From: Corynebacterium xerosis NBRC 16721 = ATCC 373
GTDB taxonomy: Bacteria > Actinomycetota > Actinomycetes > Mycobacteriales > Mycobacteriaceae
Assembly: GCF_001552415.1 (NCBI RefSeq)
Contig: NZ_BCRD01000003.1
Coordinates: forward strand, 62,001-126,000
DNA length: 64,000 bases
Direction: 5' to 3'
In this document: positions 34,088-42,745 of the stretch, in pieces
Layout: each line of letters opens with the position of its first letter
Position numbering within the stretch: the first letter of the stretch is position 1
Program-made: the position numbers and the translations under genes
The notes under the pieces: generated by a model
What the model was told of the DNA's origin: nothing
What the model saw: only the letters and a program-made list of their open reading frames with translations
The model's database searches: none

Positions 34088-34557
34088 GCGGGCGGTCCGC
34101 GCGGGCCGGGCGCGTGGCTGGGGCGGTGTGCTTGACGACGCTGATGGCCGCCTCGTTGGCGGCGTGCGGAGTTTCTCCCGACGAGAGGATCGTCGGGAAG
34201 CGCTGGCAGGTCACCGAGATCTACGACGATCCGGCACTGCCGCGCGGCGTGCCCGAGGGCACCGTGCCGCCGATGATCACCTTCGGCCGCGAGTCGTACA
34301 CCGGCGACGGGGCATGCGGGTCCTTCCAGGGCGCGCTGACCTGGCGCGACGAGGGGATCGTCGCCGTCGGCGAGCCTCAGACCGTGCGCGAGGCGGAGTG
34401 CGACGCCGTGGCCCGGACCTGGGACGACCGGCTGCGGGCGCAACTGGCCGGCGAATTCGTCGTGGAGACGCCGGACCCCGACCTGCGGATGACGGCCGTC
34501 GGCGACCACCCCGCCGGCGAGGCCGCGCCGGGGTGGGCGGCGGTGTCCGGGGACTGA
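34084..34557 (+). CDS. lipoprotein, META-like fold
   Basis: 157 residues with a lipobox SLAAC (Cys ~28) after an N-terminal hydrophobic stretch. The mature part (GKRWQVTEIYDDP, YTGDGACGSFQGALTW, ECDAVARTWDDRLRAQLAG) looks like META/HslJ-type domains but I am not sure. It occupies the position between otsA and otsB found in C. glutamicum, where the equivalent gene also has no known function. The ATG overlaps the otsA stop (ATGA). Confidence 0.75.
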
Positions 34558-34568
34558 AGGGGCCGGGC

Positions 34569-35126
34569 CTACACCGACGGCCGCTGGCGCCAGCCCTCGT
34601 CGGCCGGGGCGTCGCGGCCGGCCGAGACGACCTTGGCGTAGGACCCGCGGTGGTACAGCAGCGGGCGGGAGTCGGCGCGGTGGCCCATGCCGGCGATGCG
34701 GCCGATGACGATGTGGTGGTCGCCGCCGTCGTGGACGGCGTCGACGGTGCAGTCGATCCACACCGCGCAACCGTGGAGGAGGGGGTTGCCCAGCGGCGAC
34801 GTCGACCACCGGCCGTGCTCGAACTTGTCCGGGCCGCGGCGGCCGAACGCGGCGGAGATGTCCCCCTGCTCCTCGGTGAGGACGTTGACGGAGAAGCGGC
34901 CGGTGGCCTCGATGCGCGGCCACGAGCGCGACGTCTTCATCACCGTGAACAGCACCAGCGGCGGGTCGAGGCTCAGCGAGGAGAAGGACTGGCACGCGAA
35001 GCCCACCTGCTCGCCGTCGTCGGTGGCGACGATGGTGACCCCGGTGACGAACTCGCTGAGCGCCTTCCGGATGGACATTTCGTCCATCGTTTCCAGGGGC
35101 GCGGGGCGGGCGTCGGCATGCGTCAT
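34569..35126 (-). CDS. flavin reductase-like protein (HpaC family)
   Basis: 185 residues with the FMN-binding split-barrel pattern: KALSEFVTGVTIVATDDGEQ, FACQSFSSLSLDPPLVLFTV, WPRIEATGRFSVNVLTEEQ, FEHGRWSTSPLGNPLLHGC, GGDHHIVIGRI and LLYHRGSYAKV. It probably reduces flavin for a monooxygenase, but no monooxygenase gene is adjacent. It sits alone on the minus strand between the trehalose genes. A leaderless promoter (-10 TAAGGT at 35134) precedes it. Confidence 0.88.
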   Translation of the reverse strand: MTHADARPAPLETMDEMSIRKALSEFVTGVTIVATDDGEQVGFACQSFSSLSLDPPLVLFTVMKTSRSWPRIEATGRFSVNVLTEEQGDISAAFGRRGPDKFEHGRWSTSPLGNPLLHGCAVWIDCTVDAVHDGGDHHIVIGRIAGMGHRADSRPLLYHRGSYAKVVSAGRDAPADEGWRQRPSV

Positions 35127-35133
35127 GCAGGGC

Positions 35134-35139
35134 ACCTTA
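35134..35139 (-). promoter_or_regulatory. -10 hexamer of the flavin reductase gene (leaderless)
   Basis: TAAGGT on the minus strand, 7 nt before the ATG at 35126. Confidence 0.35.
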
Positions 35140-35183
35140 CCGATGGCGGCCGCCGACCGCTCCGGCGGGGAGGGGCCGTTGCG

Positions 35184-35189
35184 TAGGCT
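35184..35189 (+). promoter_or_regulatory. -10 hexamer of otsB (leaderless)
   Basis: TAGGCT, 6 nt before the GTG at 35196; no ribosome binding site fits. Confidence 0.45.
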
Positions 35190-35195
35190 GGTGGC

Positions 35196-35975
35196 GTGAG
35201 CACCATGTCGCCGTCCCCGTCCGCCGTCTCCGCCGTCGCCGCGGCCGAGACCCTGTTGGTGGCCCTCGATTTCGACGGCACGCTGGCGGATCTCGGCGAC
35301 GACCCGATGGCCGTGCGGCCCCGCGAGGGCAACGTGGACCTGGTGTCGCGGCTGTCGGCGCTGCCGAACACGGAGGTCGTCATCCTCTCCGGCCGGCAGC
35401 TGCGGGACCTGCGCTTCCTGTCCGGGATGGAACACGTGGCCCGCCTGGTCGGCAGCCACGGCGCCGAGCCGCAGGACGGCCTGGCCCTGTCCGATGCGGA
35501 ATCGTCGCTGCTCGAGGCCGTCGACCTGCGGCTGCGCGAGGTCCTGGCCGAAGCCGACGACGATCGCGTGTGGGTGGAGCGCAAGCCCGCCGCCCGCGTC
35601 CTGCACGTCCGGCTGCTGGAAGACGAGGTGCGCAAGCGCCGCGTCCTCGACCACGCCATGGCGTTCTTCCGGCCGGTCGGCGGCGTCCACGTCACCGAGG
35701 GCAAGGACATCCTGGAACTGGCCGTCCTCGACGTGACCAAGGGCAGCTACCTGGAGGCGGCCCGCAACGAATACGGCGCCGACGCGGTGCTGTTCATCGG
35801 CGACGACGTCACCGACGAGACGGTCCTGCGCACCCTGTCCCACGGTGACCTGGGCATCAAGGTCGGCTCCCCCGACGACGGCCCCAGCGCGGCGACGGCC
35901 TTCCTGCCGGACACCGCGGCCGTGACCGCGTTCCTCCGCGAGTTCGCCGAGGCCCGCGCAGCCGCGACTGCCTGA
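35196..35975 (+). CDS. otsB: trehalose-6-phosphate phosphatase
   Basis: 259-residue HAD-superfamily phosphatase completing the OtsAB trehalose pathway. LLVALDFDGTLADLGDD holds the nucleophile Asp, VILSGRQLRDL and GSHGAEPQDG are family motifs, and IGDDVTDETVL binds Mg2+. It has its own leaderless promoter rather than being co-transcribed with otsA. Convergent with the LacI-type gene; the stop codons are 9 bp apart. Confidence 0.95.
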   Translation: MSTMSPSPSAVSAVAAAETLLVALDFDGTLADLGDDPMAVRPREGNVDLVSRLSALPNTEVVILSGRQLRDLRFLSGMEHVARLVGSHGAEPQDGLALSDAESSLLEAVDLRLREVLAEADDDRVWVERKPAARVLHVRLLEDEVRKRRVLDHAMAFFRPVGGVHVTEGKDILELAVLDVTKGSYLEAARNEYGADAVLFIGDDVTDETVLRTLSHGDLGIKVGSPDDGPSAATAFLPDTAAVTAFLREFAEARAAATA

Positions 35976-35984
35976 CCCCGGGCT

Positions 35985-37178
35985 TTACGACGCCTCGCGC
36001 GGCGCTCCCGTGGTCCTGCCCGGCAGGAACTCGGTGGGCAGCATCACCCGCGGGTCACCGCCGGCCAGCGCCGCACCGGCGGCCCGGCCCTTGTCCCGGT
36101 TGGGCTGGATGACGGTGGTGACGCCGACGTGCCGCGCCATCTCGATGCCGTCGAAGCCGGTGACCGACAGGTCCTCCGGAACGCGGATGCCGTGGTCGCG
36201 GGCGTAGCGGAGCACCCCGAGGGCCTGGGTGTCGGTGGTGCAGACGACGGCCGTGAGCTCCGGGTGCGAGGTCAGCAGTTCGCGGGCGGCGTCGTAATTG
36301 TTGTCGGGGTCGTTGAGGTGCCGTTCGATGATGGGCACGTCGGCGGCGTCGACGCCGGCTTCGGCCAACGCCTCCAGCGCACCTTCGACGCGGGAGCGCT
36401 GCACGTGGTGCCGGGCCCCGGCCAGGCGCTCGGCGTCGACCAGGCCGTCGTTGCGCTGCCGCGACAGGCGCACCGACAACACGCCGACCTTCCGGTGGCC
36501 CAGCTCCGTCAGATGCCGCACCGCCGGCTTGATCGCCTCGCGGTCGTCGATGCCCACGAAAGGCACCTCCCCCACCTCGGTCGGCTGGTCGCAGATCACC
36601 GTGGGCAGGCCCCGCTCCAGCACCGCCTGCAGGAAGGGGTCGTCCTCGGCCACGGAATACACCACGAAGGAATCGACGACCGCTTGGCGGATCAGCTGGC
36701 GGGGATCCGATTCCGAGGGGGACGGCCCCTGCGAAGCGTCGTCAAGCGACATGGCGCACTCCGACGACGAAGCGGGGATGACCAGCAGGGAATCCCCGCG
36801 ACGGCCGCACTCCTCCGACAGGCCCGCCAGGAAATCGACCGAGGCGGGGTCCTCGAAGGCGAAGGACAGCTGCTCCGTGAACAGCACGCCGACCGCCCCG
36901 ACGCGGCGCATGCGCAAACTGCGCGCCATGGGGTCCGGTCCGGGATAGCCCTGGGCCTCGGCCTGGGCGAGGATGCGCTCGCGCAACTCCGGCGACAACT
37001 GGTCCGGCCGGTTGTAGGCGTTGGACACCGTGGTGCGCGACACCCCGAGCTCAGCGGCGATCGACGCCAGCGTCCCCTTCGAACGGCGCCCGGTGCGGGT
37101 GGCCCGGGCGGCGGGCGCACCGGGGGTCGGCGACGCCGAATTCTGCTCTGCGGGGTCGGCGGGATCTTCGGCGCTCAC
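35985..37178 (-). CDS. ipsA: LacI-family regulator, IpsA-like
   Basis: 397 residues from GTG 37178. A Pro/Ala/Thr-rich ~30-residue lead is followed by the LacI helix-turn-helix (SIAAELGVSRTTVSNAYNRP) and a periplasmic-binding-type sensor domain (GLPTVICDQP, VGIDDREAIK, VTGFDGIEMARHVGVTTV). In C. glutamicum the LacI gene next to otsB is ipsA, an inositol-responsive regulator of myo-inositol phosphate synthase and inositol-derived lipids; position supports orthology here. GTG 37202 is an alternative start. The stop TAA is part of a dispersed repeat copy (35982-35991). A LacI-type operator lies just upstream (37217). Confidence 0.8.
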   Translation of the reverse strand: MSAEDPADPAEQNSASPTPGAPAARATRTGRRSKGTLASIAAELGVSRTTVSNAYNRPDQLSPELRERILAQAEAQGYPGPDPMARSLRMRRVGAVGVLFTEQLSFAFEDPASVDFLAGLSEECGRRGDSLLVIPASSSECAMSLDDASQGPSPSESDPRQLIRQAVVDSFVVYSVAEDDPFLQAVLERGLPTVICDQPTEVGEVPFVGIDDREAIKPAVRHLTELGHRKVGVLSVRLSRQRNDGLVDAERLAGARHHVQRSRVEGALEALAEAGVDAADVPIIERHLNDPDNNYDAARELLTSHPELTAVVCTTDTQALGVLRYARDHGIRVPEDLSVTGFDGIEMARHVGVTTVIQPNRDKGRAAGAALAGGDPRVMLPTEFLPGRTTGAPREAS

Positions 37179-37216
37179 GTGCCCGAATCTACCCGATGGC
37201 ACGGAATCGCCCCCAG

Positions 37217-37233
37217 TTGGCAACCGTTTTCAA
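37217..37233. promoter_or_regulatory. LacI-type operator between ipsA-like gene and zinc transporter genes
   Basis: TTGGCAACCGTTTTCAA contains GCAACCGTTTTC (37220-37231), a full match to the LacI-family core GNAANCGNTTNC with central CG. It sits 39 bp before the ipsA-like start and 21 bp before the transporter start, so it could control either or both. Confidence 0.5.
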
Positions 37234-37253
37234 TTCGGCGTTATTATGAGCGC

Positions 37254-38219
37254 ATGAAAACTCCCTTCCTGCGCACCGCCCTGGCCGCCTCCGCCGCCGT
37301 GGGCCTGACCATGGGGCTCGCCGCCTGCTCCGACGATTCCGCCACCGCCGACGGCAACGGCGGCGACGCCGGGTCGGGCGACACCGTCAAGATCGTCACG
37401 TCGACCAAGGTCTGGGCCGACGTCGCCCAGGCCGTCATCGGCGACGCCGAGGGCGTCGAGGTCGAGCCGATCATCGCCTCCAACGACACCGACCCGCACT
37501 CCTACCAGCCGACCGCCGCCGACATGGCCCTGGTCGAGCAGGCCGACGTGCTGCTCGCGGGAGGCGGTCACTACGACGCCTGGCTGACCGAAGCCGCGTC
37601 GTCCGACTCCGCCGCGATCATCCTCACCGCCATCGACGGCGACGGCTTCGACGGCCACGGCCACGGCGAGGAGGGCCATGAGGAAGAGGGCCACGCCGAA
37701 GAAGATCACGAGGGCCACGACCATTCCGCCGAGGTCAACGAGCACATCTGGTACGACACCGACGCGGTGAAATCCGTCGCTTCGACTCTGGCCTCGGAGA
37801 TCAACGCCCATTGGGACATTGGCGCGTCGGACGAGGACGTCGTCAAGCGCCTGGATGAGATCGACGAACGCAAGGCCAAGCTGCCGAAGTCCACGACCGC
37901 GCAGACCCACCCGCTGGCCGACGACATTCTCGCCGGCACCAAGATCGTCGACGACACCCCCGAGGGCTACCGCCGCGCGACGCTGAGCGAATCCGAGCCG
38001 TCCGCCGCCGATGTCGCCGCGATGCTGGAGACCATCGAGTCCGGTAACCTGGACTTTCTGATCGACGCGCCGCAGACGCGCGACCAGGTGTCCGAGCGGC
38101 TCGTGAAGGCCGCGCAGGCCAAGGGGCTGCGCATCGTCAACGTCTACGAGTCCCCGGGCGCCAACGAGAGTTTCTTCGACCTGTACGACCGCATCCTCGA
38201 TGACTTGGAGCAGGAGTAG
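37254..38219 (+). CDS. zinc/manganese ABC transporter substrate-binding lipoprotein
   Basis: 321-residue ZnuA/TroA-type binding protein. The lipobox GLAAC lipidates Cys ~26. NDTDPHSYQPTAADMALVEQ carries the first His ligand and NEHIWYDTDAVKSVA the second, with further ligands in TAQTHPLADDILAG. Between them is a His/Glu-rich loop (about 20 residues, HGHGEEGHEEEGHAEEDH) typical of zinc-binding members. ATG 37254 is the only sensible start. First gene of a three-gene operon with the ATPase and permease. Confidence 0.93.
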   Translation: MKTPFLRTALAASAAVGLTMGLAACSDDSATADGNGGDAGSGDTVKIVTSTKVWADVAQAVIGDAEGVEVEPIIASNDTDPHSYQPTAADMALVEQADVLLAGGGHYDAWLTEAASSDSAAIILTAIDGDGFDGHGHGEEGHEEEGHAEEDHEGHDHSAEVNEHIWYDTDAVKSVASTLASEINAHWDIGASDEDVVKRLDEIDERKAKLPKSTTAQTHPLADDILAGTKIVDDTPEGYRRATLSESEPSAADVAAMLETIESGNLDFLIDAPQTRDQVSERLVKAAQAKGLRIVNVYESPGANESFFDLYDRILDDLEQE

Positions 38220-38921
38220 TTGACCCCACTTACCTTCGCCGGCGCGGCCGTCGCACCACTGTGGTCCGACCTCGATCTGGAGGTCCGGCCCGGCGAGTTC
38301 CTCGCCGTGCTCGGCCCGAACGGCGTGGGCAAGTCGACGCTGATCGGCGCCGCCCTGGGCACGCGTCGATTGACCGCCGGGACCGTGTCCGCGACGCCCG
38401 CCATCGGCTACATCCCGCAGCAGCGCATGTTCGACCCCGAGTTGCCCATGCGCGTGCGTGATCTGGTGGGGTTGGCGGCGGCCCACGGCGTGCTTCGCCG
38501 GCGCCCGCCGAAGGAGCGCATCGATGCCGCGCTGGCCGACGTCGGCGCGGAGGGCATCGCGGACCGGCGCGTCGGCACCCTGTCCGGCGGCCAGCAGCAG
38601 CTGGTCCGGCAGGCGCAGGCGTTGGTCGGGGATCCCGAACTTTTGCTTTGCGACGAGCCGCTGCTCAGCCTCGACCCCGCCGCGCAGCATGCGGCGGTCG
38701 ATCGGCTCGAGCGGCGCCGGCGGGAGCACGACACGGCCGTGGTCTTCGTGACGCACGGCATCAACCCGATCCTGGGCCACTGCGATCGGGTCCTGTACAT
38801 CACCCCGCACGGCCACAAGGTCGGGCCAGTCGAGGAGATCATGACCTCCGAAACCCTTTCCGAGCTGTATCGCACCGACATCACCGTCGCCACGGTGGGC
38901 GACAAGCTGGTGATCGTCTGA
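38220..38921 (+). CDS. zinc/manganese ABC transporter ATP-binding protein
   Basis: 233-residue ABC ATPase. Walker A GPNGVGKST, signature LSGGQQQLVRQAQA, Walker B LLLCDEPLLSLD, switch His in VFVTHGINPI. The TTG start at 38220 follows the TAG of the binding-protein gene directly. The permease ATG overlaps its stop. Energises uptake of zinc or manganese with its neighbours. Confidence 0.93.
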   Translation: MTPLTFAGAAVAPLWSDLDLEVRPGEFLAVLGPNGVGKSTLIGAALGTRRLTAGTVSATPAIGYIPQQRMFDPELPMRVRDLVGLAAAHGVLRRRPPKERIDAALADVGAEGIADRRVGTLSGGQQQLVRQAQALVGDPELLLCDEPLLSLDPAAQHAAVDRLERRRREHDTAVVFVTHGINPILGHCDRVLYITPHGHKVGPVEEIMTSETLSELYRTDITVATVGDKLVIV

Positions 38922-39865
38922 TGGACTGGTTGAACGGTTTTCTGGCGGACACCGAGACGCTGCTGCAGGTGGGGTTCGTGCAGTCGGCGATCATCGCCGC
39001 GGCGTTGCTGGGGTTGGTGTCCGGCGTGATCACACCGCTGGTGGTGATGCGCCGCATGAGCTTCACCGTGCACGGCACGTCCGAGTTGGCGCTGATGGGC
39101 GCGTCGGCGGCCCTGCTGACGGGGTTCAGCGTCGGCGGTGGCGCGATCGTCGGGTCCGTGCTGGCGGCCGTGGTGCTGGCGCTGCTGGGCATGCGCGGCG
39201 GGCAGGACACCATCGTCGGCGTGGTGCTCAGCTTCGGCATGGGCCTGTCCGTGCTGTTCATCCACCTGTATCCCGGGCGGACGACGACGGCGTTTTCGCT
39301 GTTGACCGGCCAGATCGTGGGCCTGTCCAGCGCGTCGGTGTGGCTGCTGGCGGGCGTCGCCGCGTTGGTGATCGCGGTGGTGGCGCTGTTTTGGCGGCCG
39401 CTGTTGTTCGCCTCGGCCGACCCGGTCCTGGCGGCGGCGTCGGGCATCAACGTCCGCGCCATGTCGGTGTTGTTCGCGGTCCTGATCGGCCTGACCGCCG
39501 CGCAGGGCGTGCAGATCGTCGGTGCGCTGCTGATCATCTCGCTGGTGATCACGCCCGGTGCCGCCGCGGCGTACGTGACGGCGTCGCCGATGAAGGCCGT
39601 GGCGTTGTCCGTCCTCTTCGCCGAGACCGCGGCCGTCGGCGGGGTGCTGCTGTCCCTGGCGCCGGGAATGCCGGTCAGCGTGTTCGTGACCACCATTTCC
39701 TTCGCCATCTACCTGGTGTGCCGTTTCATCGGCTGGTACCGGGGCCGCACCGCCACCCGCGACGACGTGTCCGCCGACCGGTGGGCAGTCCCCCGCGACG
39801 GAGTCCTTCCCGCAACCGCGGTGGCCGCCGACGCGGACTGCACCGGCCGCCACCCGGCACCCTGA
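38921..39865 (+). CDS. zinc/manganese ABC transporter permease
   Basis: 314-residue ABC-3 family membrane protein with about eight hydrophobic segments between residues 18 and 280. LGLVSGVITPLVVMRRMSF and GALLIISLVITPGAAAAYVT are conserved family regions. Its last ~40 residues are hydrophilic and unconserved. The start ATG shares the A of the ATPase stop (TGATG). Confidence 0.92.
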   Translation: MDWLNGFLADTETLLQVGFVQSAIIAAALLGLVSGVITPLVVMRRMSFTVHGTSELALMGASAALLTGFSVGGGAIVGSVLAAVVLALLGMRGGQDTIVGVVLSFGMGLSVLFIHLYPGRTTTAFSLLTGQIVGLSSASVWLLAGVAALVIAVVALFWRPLLFASADPVLAAASGINVRAMSVLFAVLIGLTAAQGVQIVGALLIISLVITPGAAAAYVTASPMKAVALSVLFAETAAVGGVLLSLAPGMPVSVFVTTISFAIYLVCRFIGWYRGRTATRDDVSADRWAVPRDGVLPATAVAADADCTGRHPAP

Positions 39866-39926
39866 GCCTCCCGACCCCCGGTCCCTGGCCCCTGGCCCTG
39901 GCCCAGCTTCGCCCCCTGCTTCGCCT

Positions 39927-40874
39927 CTACTTCGAGGTCGCCACGCGGCGCTGACGCGCGAACTCGCTGAGGGTGACGCCCGCGGCGACCGAGGCGTTGA
40001 GCGACTCCACCCACCCCGTCATCGGGATGGACATGATCGAGTCGCACGTTTCCCGGACCAACCGCGACAGGCCCTTGCCCTCAGAACCCACCACGACCAC
40101 CGTGGGCGTGGTTCCGTCATAGGTGTCCAGCGTGTGATCCCCGCCGGCGTCCAAGCCGACGACCTGGTACCCGGCCTTCTGGAACTGCTTGAGCGAACGC
40201 ACCATGTTCGTCGCCCGCGCCACCGGAAGCCGCGCGGCCGTGCCGGCGGAGGTGCGCCACGTGACGCCCGTGACGGCCGCCGAGCGACGCTCCGGAATGA
40301 CCACGCCATGGCCGCCGAACGCCGCGGTCGAACGAATGACCGCGCCAAGGTTCCGCGGATCCGTGATGTTGTCCAGGCACACGATCAGGCCCGGTTCACC
40401 CGAGTCCACGACCTTCTCCAAGAGGTCTTCCACGGCCAGGTACTTGTACGGCGGGATCTGCAGACCGATGCCCTGGTGCAGCGAGTTGCCGGTCATCCGG
40501 TCCATCTCGTGGCGGGGAACCTCGCGGATCGGGATGCCCCGGTCATTGGAGACGCGCACGGCCTCCTGCAGCCGGTCATCGTTGTCGGTGCCGAGGGCCA
40601 CGAACAACGTGCTGCCCGGAACCTTGGCGTGCAGGCATTCGACGACGGGGTTCCGGCCGACGACCAGCTCCGAGCCGTCGGTGACGCGCTCGTGGCGCCC
40701 CTGGTCCCGTCGTCGCTGCTGCAGCGCCTGCTTGTGGGCCTTGTGATAAACCCGATCCTCCGCCTTCGGCGTGGGCCCCTTGCCACGCAGGCCCCGCTTG
40801 TGGCCGCCCGTGCTGGCCTGTTCCTTCTTGTTGGACTTGCGCACCGCGCCGCGGCGCTGGGAATTACCCGCCAT
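39927..40874 (-). CDS. rlmB: 23S rRNA 2'-O-methyltransferase, TrmH/SpoU family (RlmB-like)
   Basis: 315-residue SPOUT methyltransferase. A basic N-terminal extension of ~65 residues is followed by the substrate-binding domain ([20 protein letters not shown]) and the knotted domain with motif 1 [20 protein letters not shown], motif 2 [15 protein letters not shown] and motif 3 [18 protein letters not shown]. Likely methylates G2251-equivalent of 23S rRNA. Downstream of cysS on the same strand with 132 bp between, as in other corynebacteria. Confidence 0.93.
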   Translation of the reverse strand: MAGNSQRRGAVRKSNKKEQASTGGHKRGLRGKGPTPKAEDRVYHKAHKQALQQRRRDQGRHERVTDGSELVVGRNPVVECLHAKVPGSTLFVALGTDNDDRLQEAVRVSNDRGIPIREVPRHEMDRMTGNSLHQGIGLQIPPYKYLAVEDLLEKVVDSGEPGLIVCLDNITDPRNLGAVIRSTAAFGGHGVVIPERRSAAVTGVTWRTSAGTAARLPVARATNMVRSLKQFQKAGYQVVGLDAGGDHTLDTYDGTTPTVVVVGSEGKGLSRLVRETCDSIMSIPMTGWVESLNASVAAGVTLSEFARQRRVATSK

Positions 40875-41006
40875 GTTGTTGCCTTTCGCTTTCGCTACCC
40901 GTCGTAGCGATCGTGGTCGTTCCCGTGGCACTCAGGCCAGTGGGAATCAACCGATGTTCTCGTCTCGCATGATTTCGCTTCATCGCCGCGGTTGCTGCGG
41001 CCCCCT

Positions 41007-42410
41007 TCAGTCGGACAACGACCACTTCGGCCCATCGGCGGTATCGGTGACGGACACGCCGGCCTCGGTCAGCCGGTCACGCACTCCATCGGCGGTCGCC
41101 CAATCCTTCTCCTCGCGCGCGGTCTTGCGGGTCTCCAGCTCATGGCCGATGAGAACGCCCAGCGCATGCATCGCGCGATCGTCGCCACCACCAGAAGCCG
41201 CCCACTTCTCCGACAGCGGGTCGAAGCCGAGCACCGCAGCCATCGCTCGGACCTCCGACGCACGCTCCTTGGCTCGGGCGTCGTCCCCGTCGGCAAGCAA
41301 CTGGTTGCCCGCGCGCACCGCATTGTGCAGCTCGGCCAGGGCGCGCGGCACGGCGAGATCCTCGTTCATGGCGGCGTCGAACGCCTCGGGGCGATCGCCG
41401 ATCTCGATCTCGCCGAACTTGTCGGCGGCGCGCTTCAGGAACGCCTCGATGCGGCGGTACCCCGCGGCAGCCTCCTGCAGCGCCTCCTCGGAGTACTCCA
41501 GGACGGAACGATAATGCGCGCTGCCGAGGTAGTAGCGCAGCTCCACCGGCCGCACGGCCTCGAGGATGTGCGGCACCGACAGGACGTTGCCCAGCGACTT
41601 CGACATCTTCTCGCCGGACATGGTCACCCAGTGGTTGTGCATCCAGTACCGCGCGAAGCCGTCGCCGGCGGCATGGGACTGGGCGATCTCGTTCTCGTGA
41701 TGCGGGAACTGCAGATCCAGCCCGCCGCAATGGATGTCGAACTCACCGCCCAGGTAGTACGTGGCCATCGCCGAGCACTCGAGGTGCCAGCCGGGCCGGC
41801 CATCGCCCCACGGCGTGGGCCACGACGGCTCACCGGGCTTCGCGGACTTCCACAGCGCGAAGTCGTGCGGACCGCGCTTGCCCGGCGAATCGGGCTCGCC
41901 CTGCTCCATCTCGTCCACGCGGTTGCCGGACAGCGAGCCATAATCCCCGCCCTCCGACGATGCCCACGCATTGACGTCGAAGTACACGTTCCCGTCGACA
42001 TCGTACGCGTAGCCATTGTCGATGAGACGCTGCATGTACTCGACCATCTGCGTCACGTGCCCGGTGGCGCGCGGCTCGACGCTCGGCGGCAGCACGCCCA
42101 GCTGGTCGTAGGCCCAGGTGAACTCGCGCTCGTACGTCGACACCCACTCCCACCAGGGACGCCCGTGTTCGGCGGCCTTGGTCAGGATCTTGTCGTCGAT
42201 GTCCGTCACATTGCGCACGAACGCCACGTCGAGCCCCTGGGCCATCAACCAGCGGCGCAGAATGTCGAACGCGACACCGGAACGCACGTGGCCGATGTGC
42301 GGCATCGCCTGCGGGGTCGCCCCACACAGGTACACCGACGCATGCCCCTCGCGGAGGGGCTCGAAGTCTCGCAGCTCACGGGTGGCGGTATCGAAGATTC
42401 GGAAGTTCAC
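41007..42410 (-). CDS. cysS: cysteinyl-tRNA synthetase
   Basis: 467-residue class I synthetase. [14 protein letters not shown] holds the HIGH motif, KMSKSLGN is the second signature, and LHLECSAM / [15 protein letters not shown] carry zinc ligands. Its place next to rlmB and ispF identifies it as CysS rather than the mycothiol ligase MshC. Start is GTG 42410, with a good -10 (TACACT, 42418) 7 nt upstream, so leaderless. Confidence 0.95.
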   Translation of the reverse strand: MNFRIFDTATRELRDFEPLREGHASVYLCGATPQAMPHIGHVRSGVAFDILRRWLMAQGLDVAFVRNVTDIDDKILTKAAEHGRPWWEWVSTYEREFTWAYDQLGVLPPSVEPRATGHVTQMVEYMQRLIDNGYAYDVDGNVYFDVNAWASSEGGDYGSLSGNRVDEMEQGEPDSPGKRGPHDFALWKSAKPGEPSWPTPWGDGRPGWHLECSAMATYYLGGEFDIHCGGLDLQFPHHENEIAQSHAAGDGFARYWMHNHWVTMSGEKMSKSLGNVLSVPHILEAVRPVELRYYLGSAHYRSVLEYSEEALQEAAAGYRRIEAFLKRAADKFGEIEIGDRPEAFDAAMNEDLAVPRALAELHNAVRAGNQLLADGDDARAKERASEVRAMAAVLGFDPLSEKWAASGGGDDRAMHALGVLIGHELETRKTAREEKDWATADGVRDRLTEAGVSVTDTADGPKWSLSD

Positions 42411-42745
42411 GCCCCCGAGTGTAGCGGTCGGGGCCGCCCCTTCCGAACGCTTGCACGGCGCGTGACCTGCCGCATCCCAGTGAATTCGCCGTCCCGTTCA
42501 CGCGGGGTTCACGCGGCGTTCGATGAGGGCCGTTCACTTGCCTGGCTGCGGCTATGAACCCGAGCCAAACCATGTGCTTTACGACGCCCACCTCTCCCCA
42601 ATCGCCCCACGGGTCACAGAAAACACCCGAACATTAACTTCGAATGAACGTTCCATTAAACCCTCATTCGATCTTGCGTTCGACGTTGCGCGCATCTACC
42701 ATCGGGGGCAGAAAGTCAGTCACGCGCCGCACGCCAGGGGGACAG
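42411..42745. other. 335-bp spacer between cysS and the HNH gene
   Basis: Divergent promoter region. It holds the cysS -10 and a dispersed repeat copy (42576-42585), and an AT-richer part from about 42.62 kb with the near-palindrome AATGAACGTTCCATT (42643-42657). No gene is seen. Confidence 0.6.
42418..42423 (-). promoter_or_regulatory. -10 hexamer of cysS (leaderless)
   Basis: TACACT on the minus strand, 7 nt before GTG 42410. Confidence 0.45.

Noticed and set aside
38645-38654. Repeat copy inside the ABC ATPase gene as evidence of function
   Set aside because: It encodes part of the Walker B motif (LLCDEP), so the protein sequence alone can explain it; it is counted but is weak evidence.
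42620-42660. LexA-type SOS box upstream of the HNH gene
   Set aside because: CGAAC...TTCGA half-sites are present but the spacing is one base off the corynebacterial consensus, and no SOS link is known.
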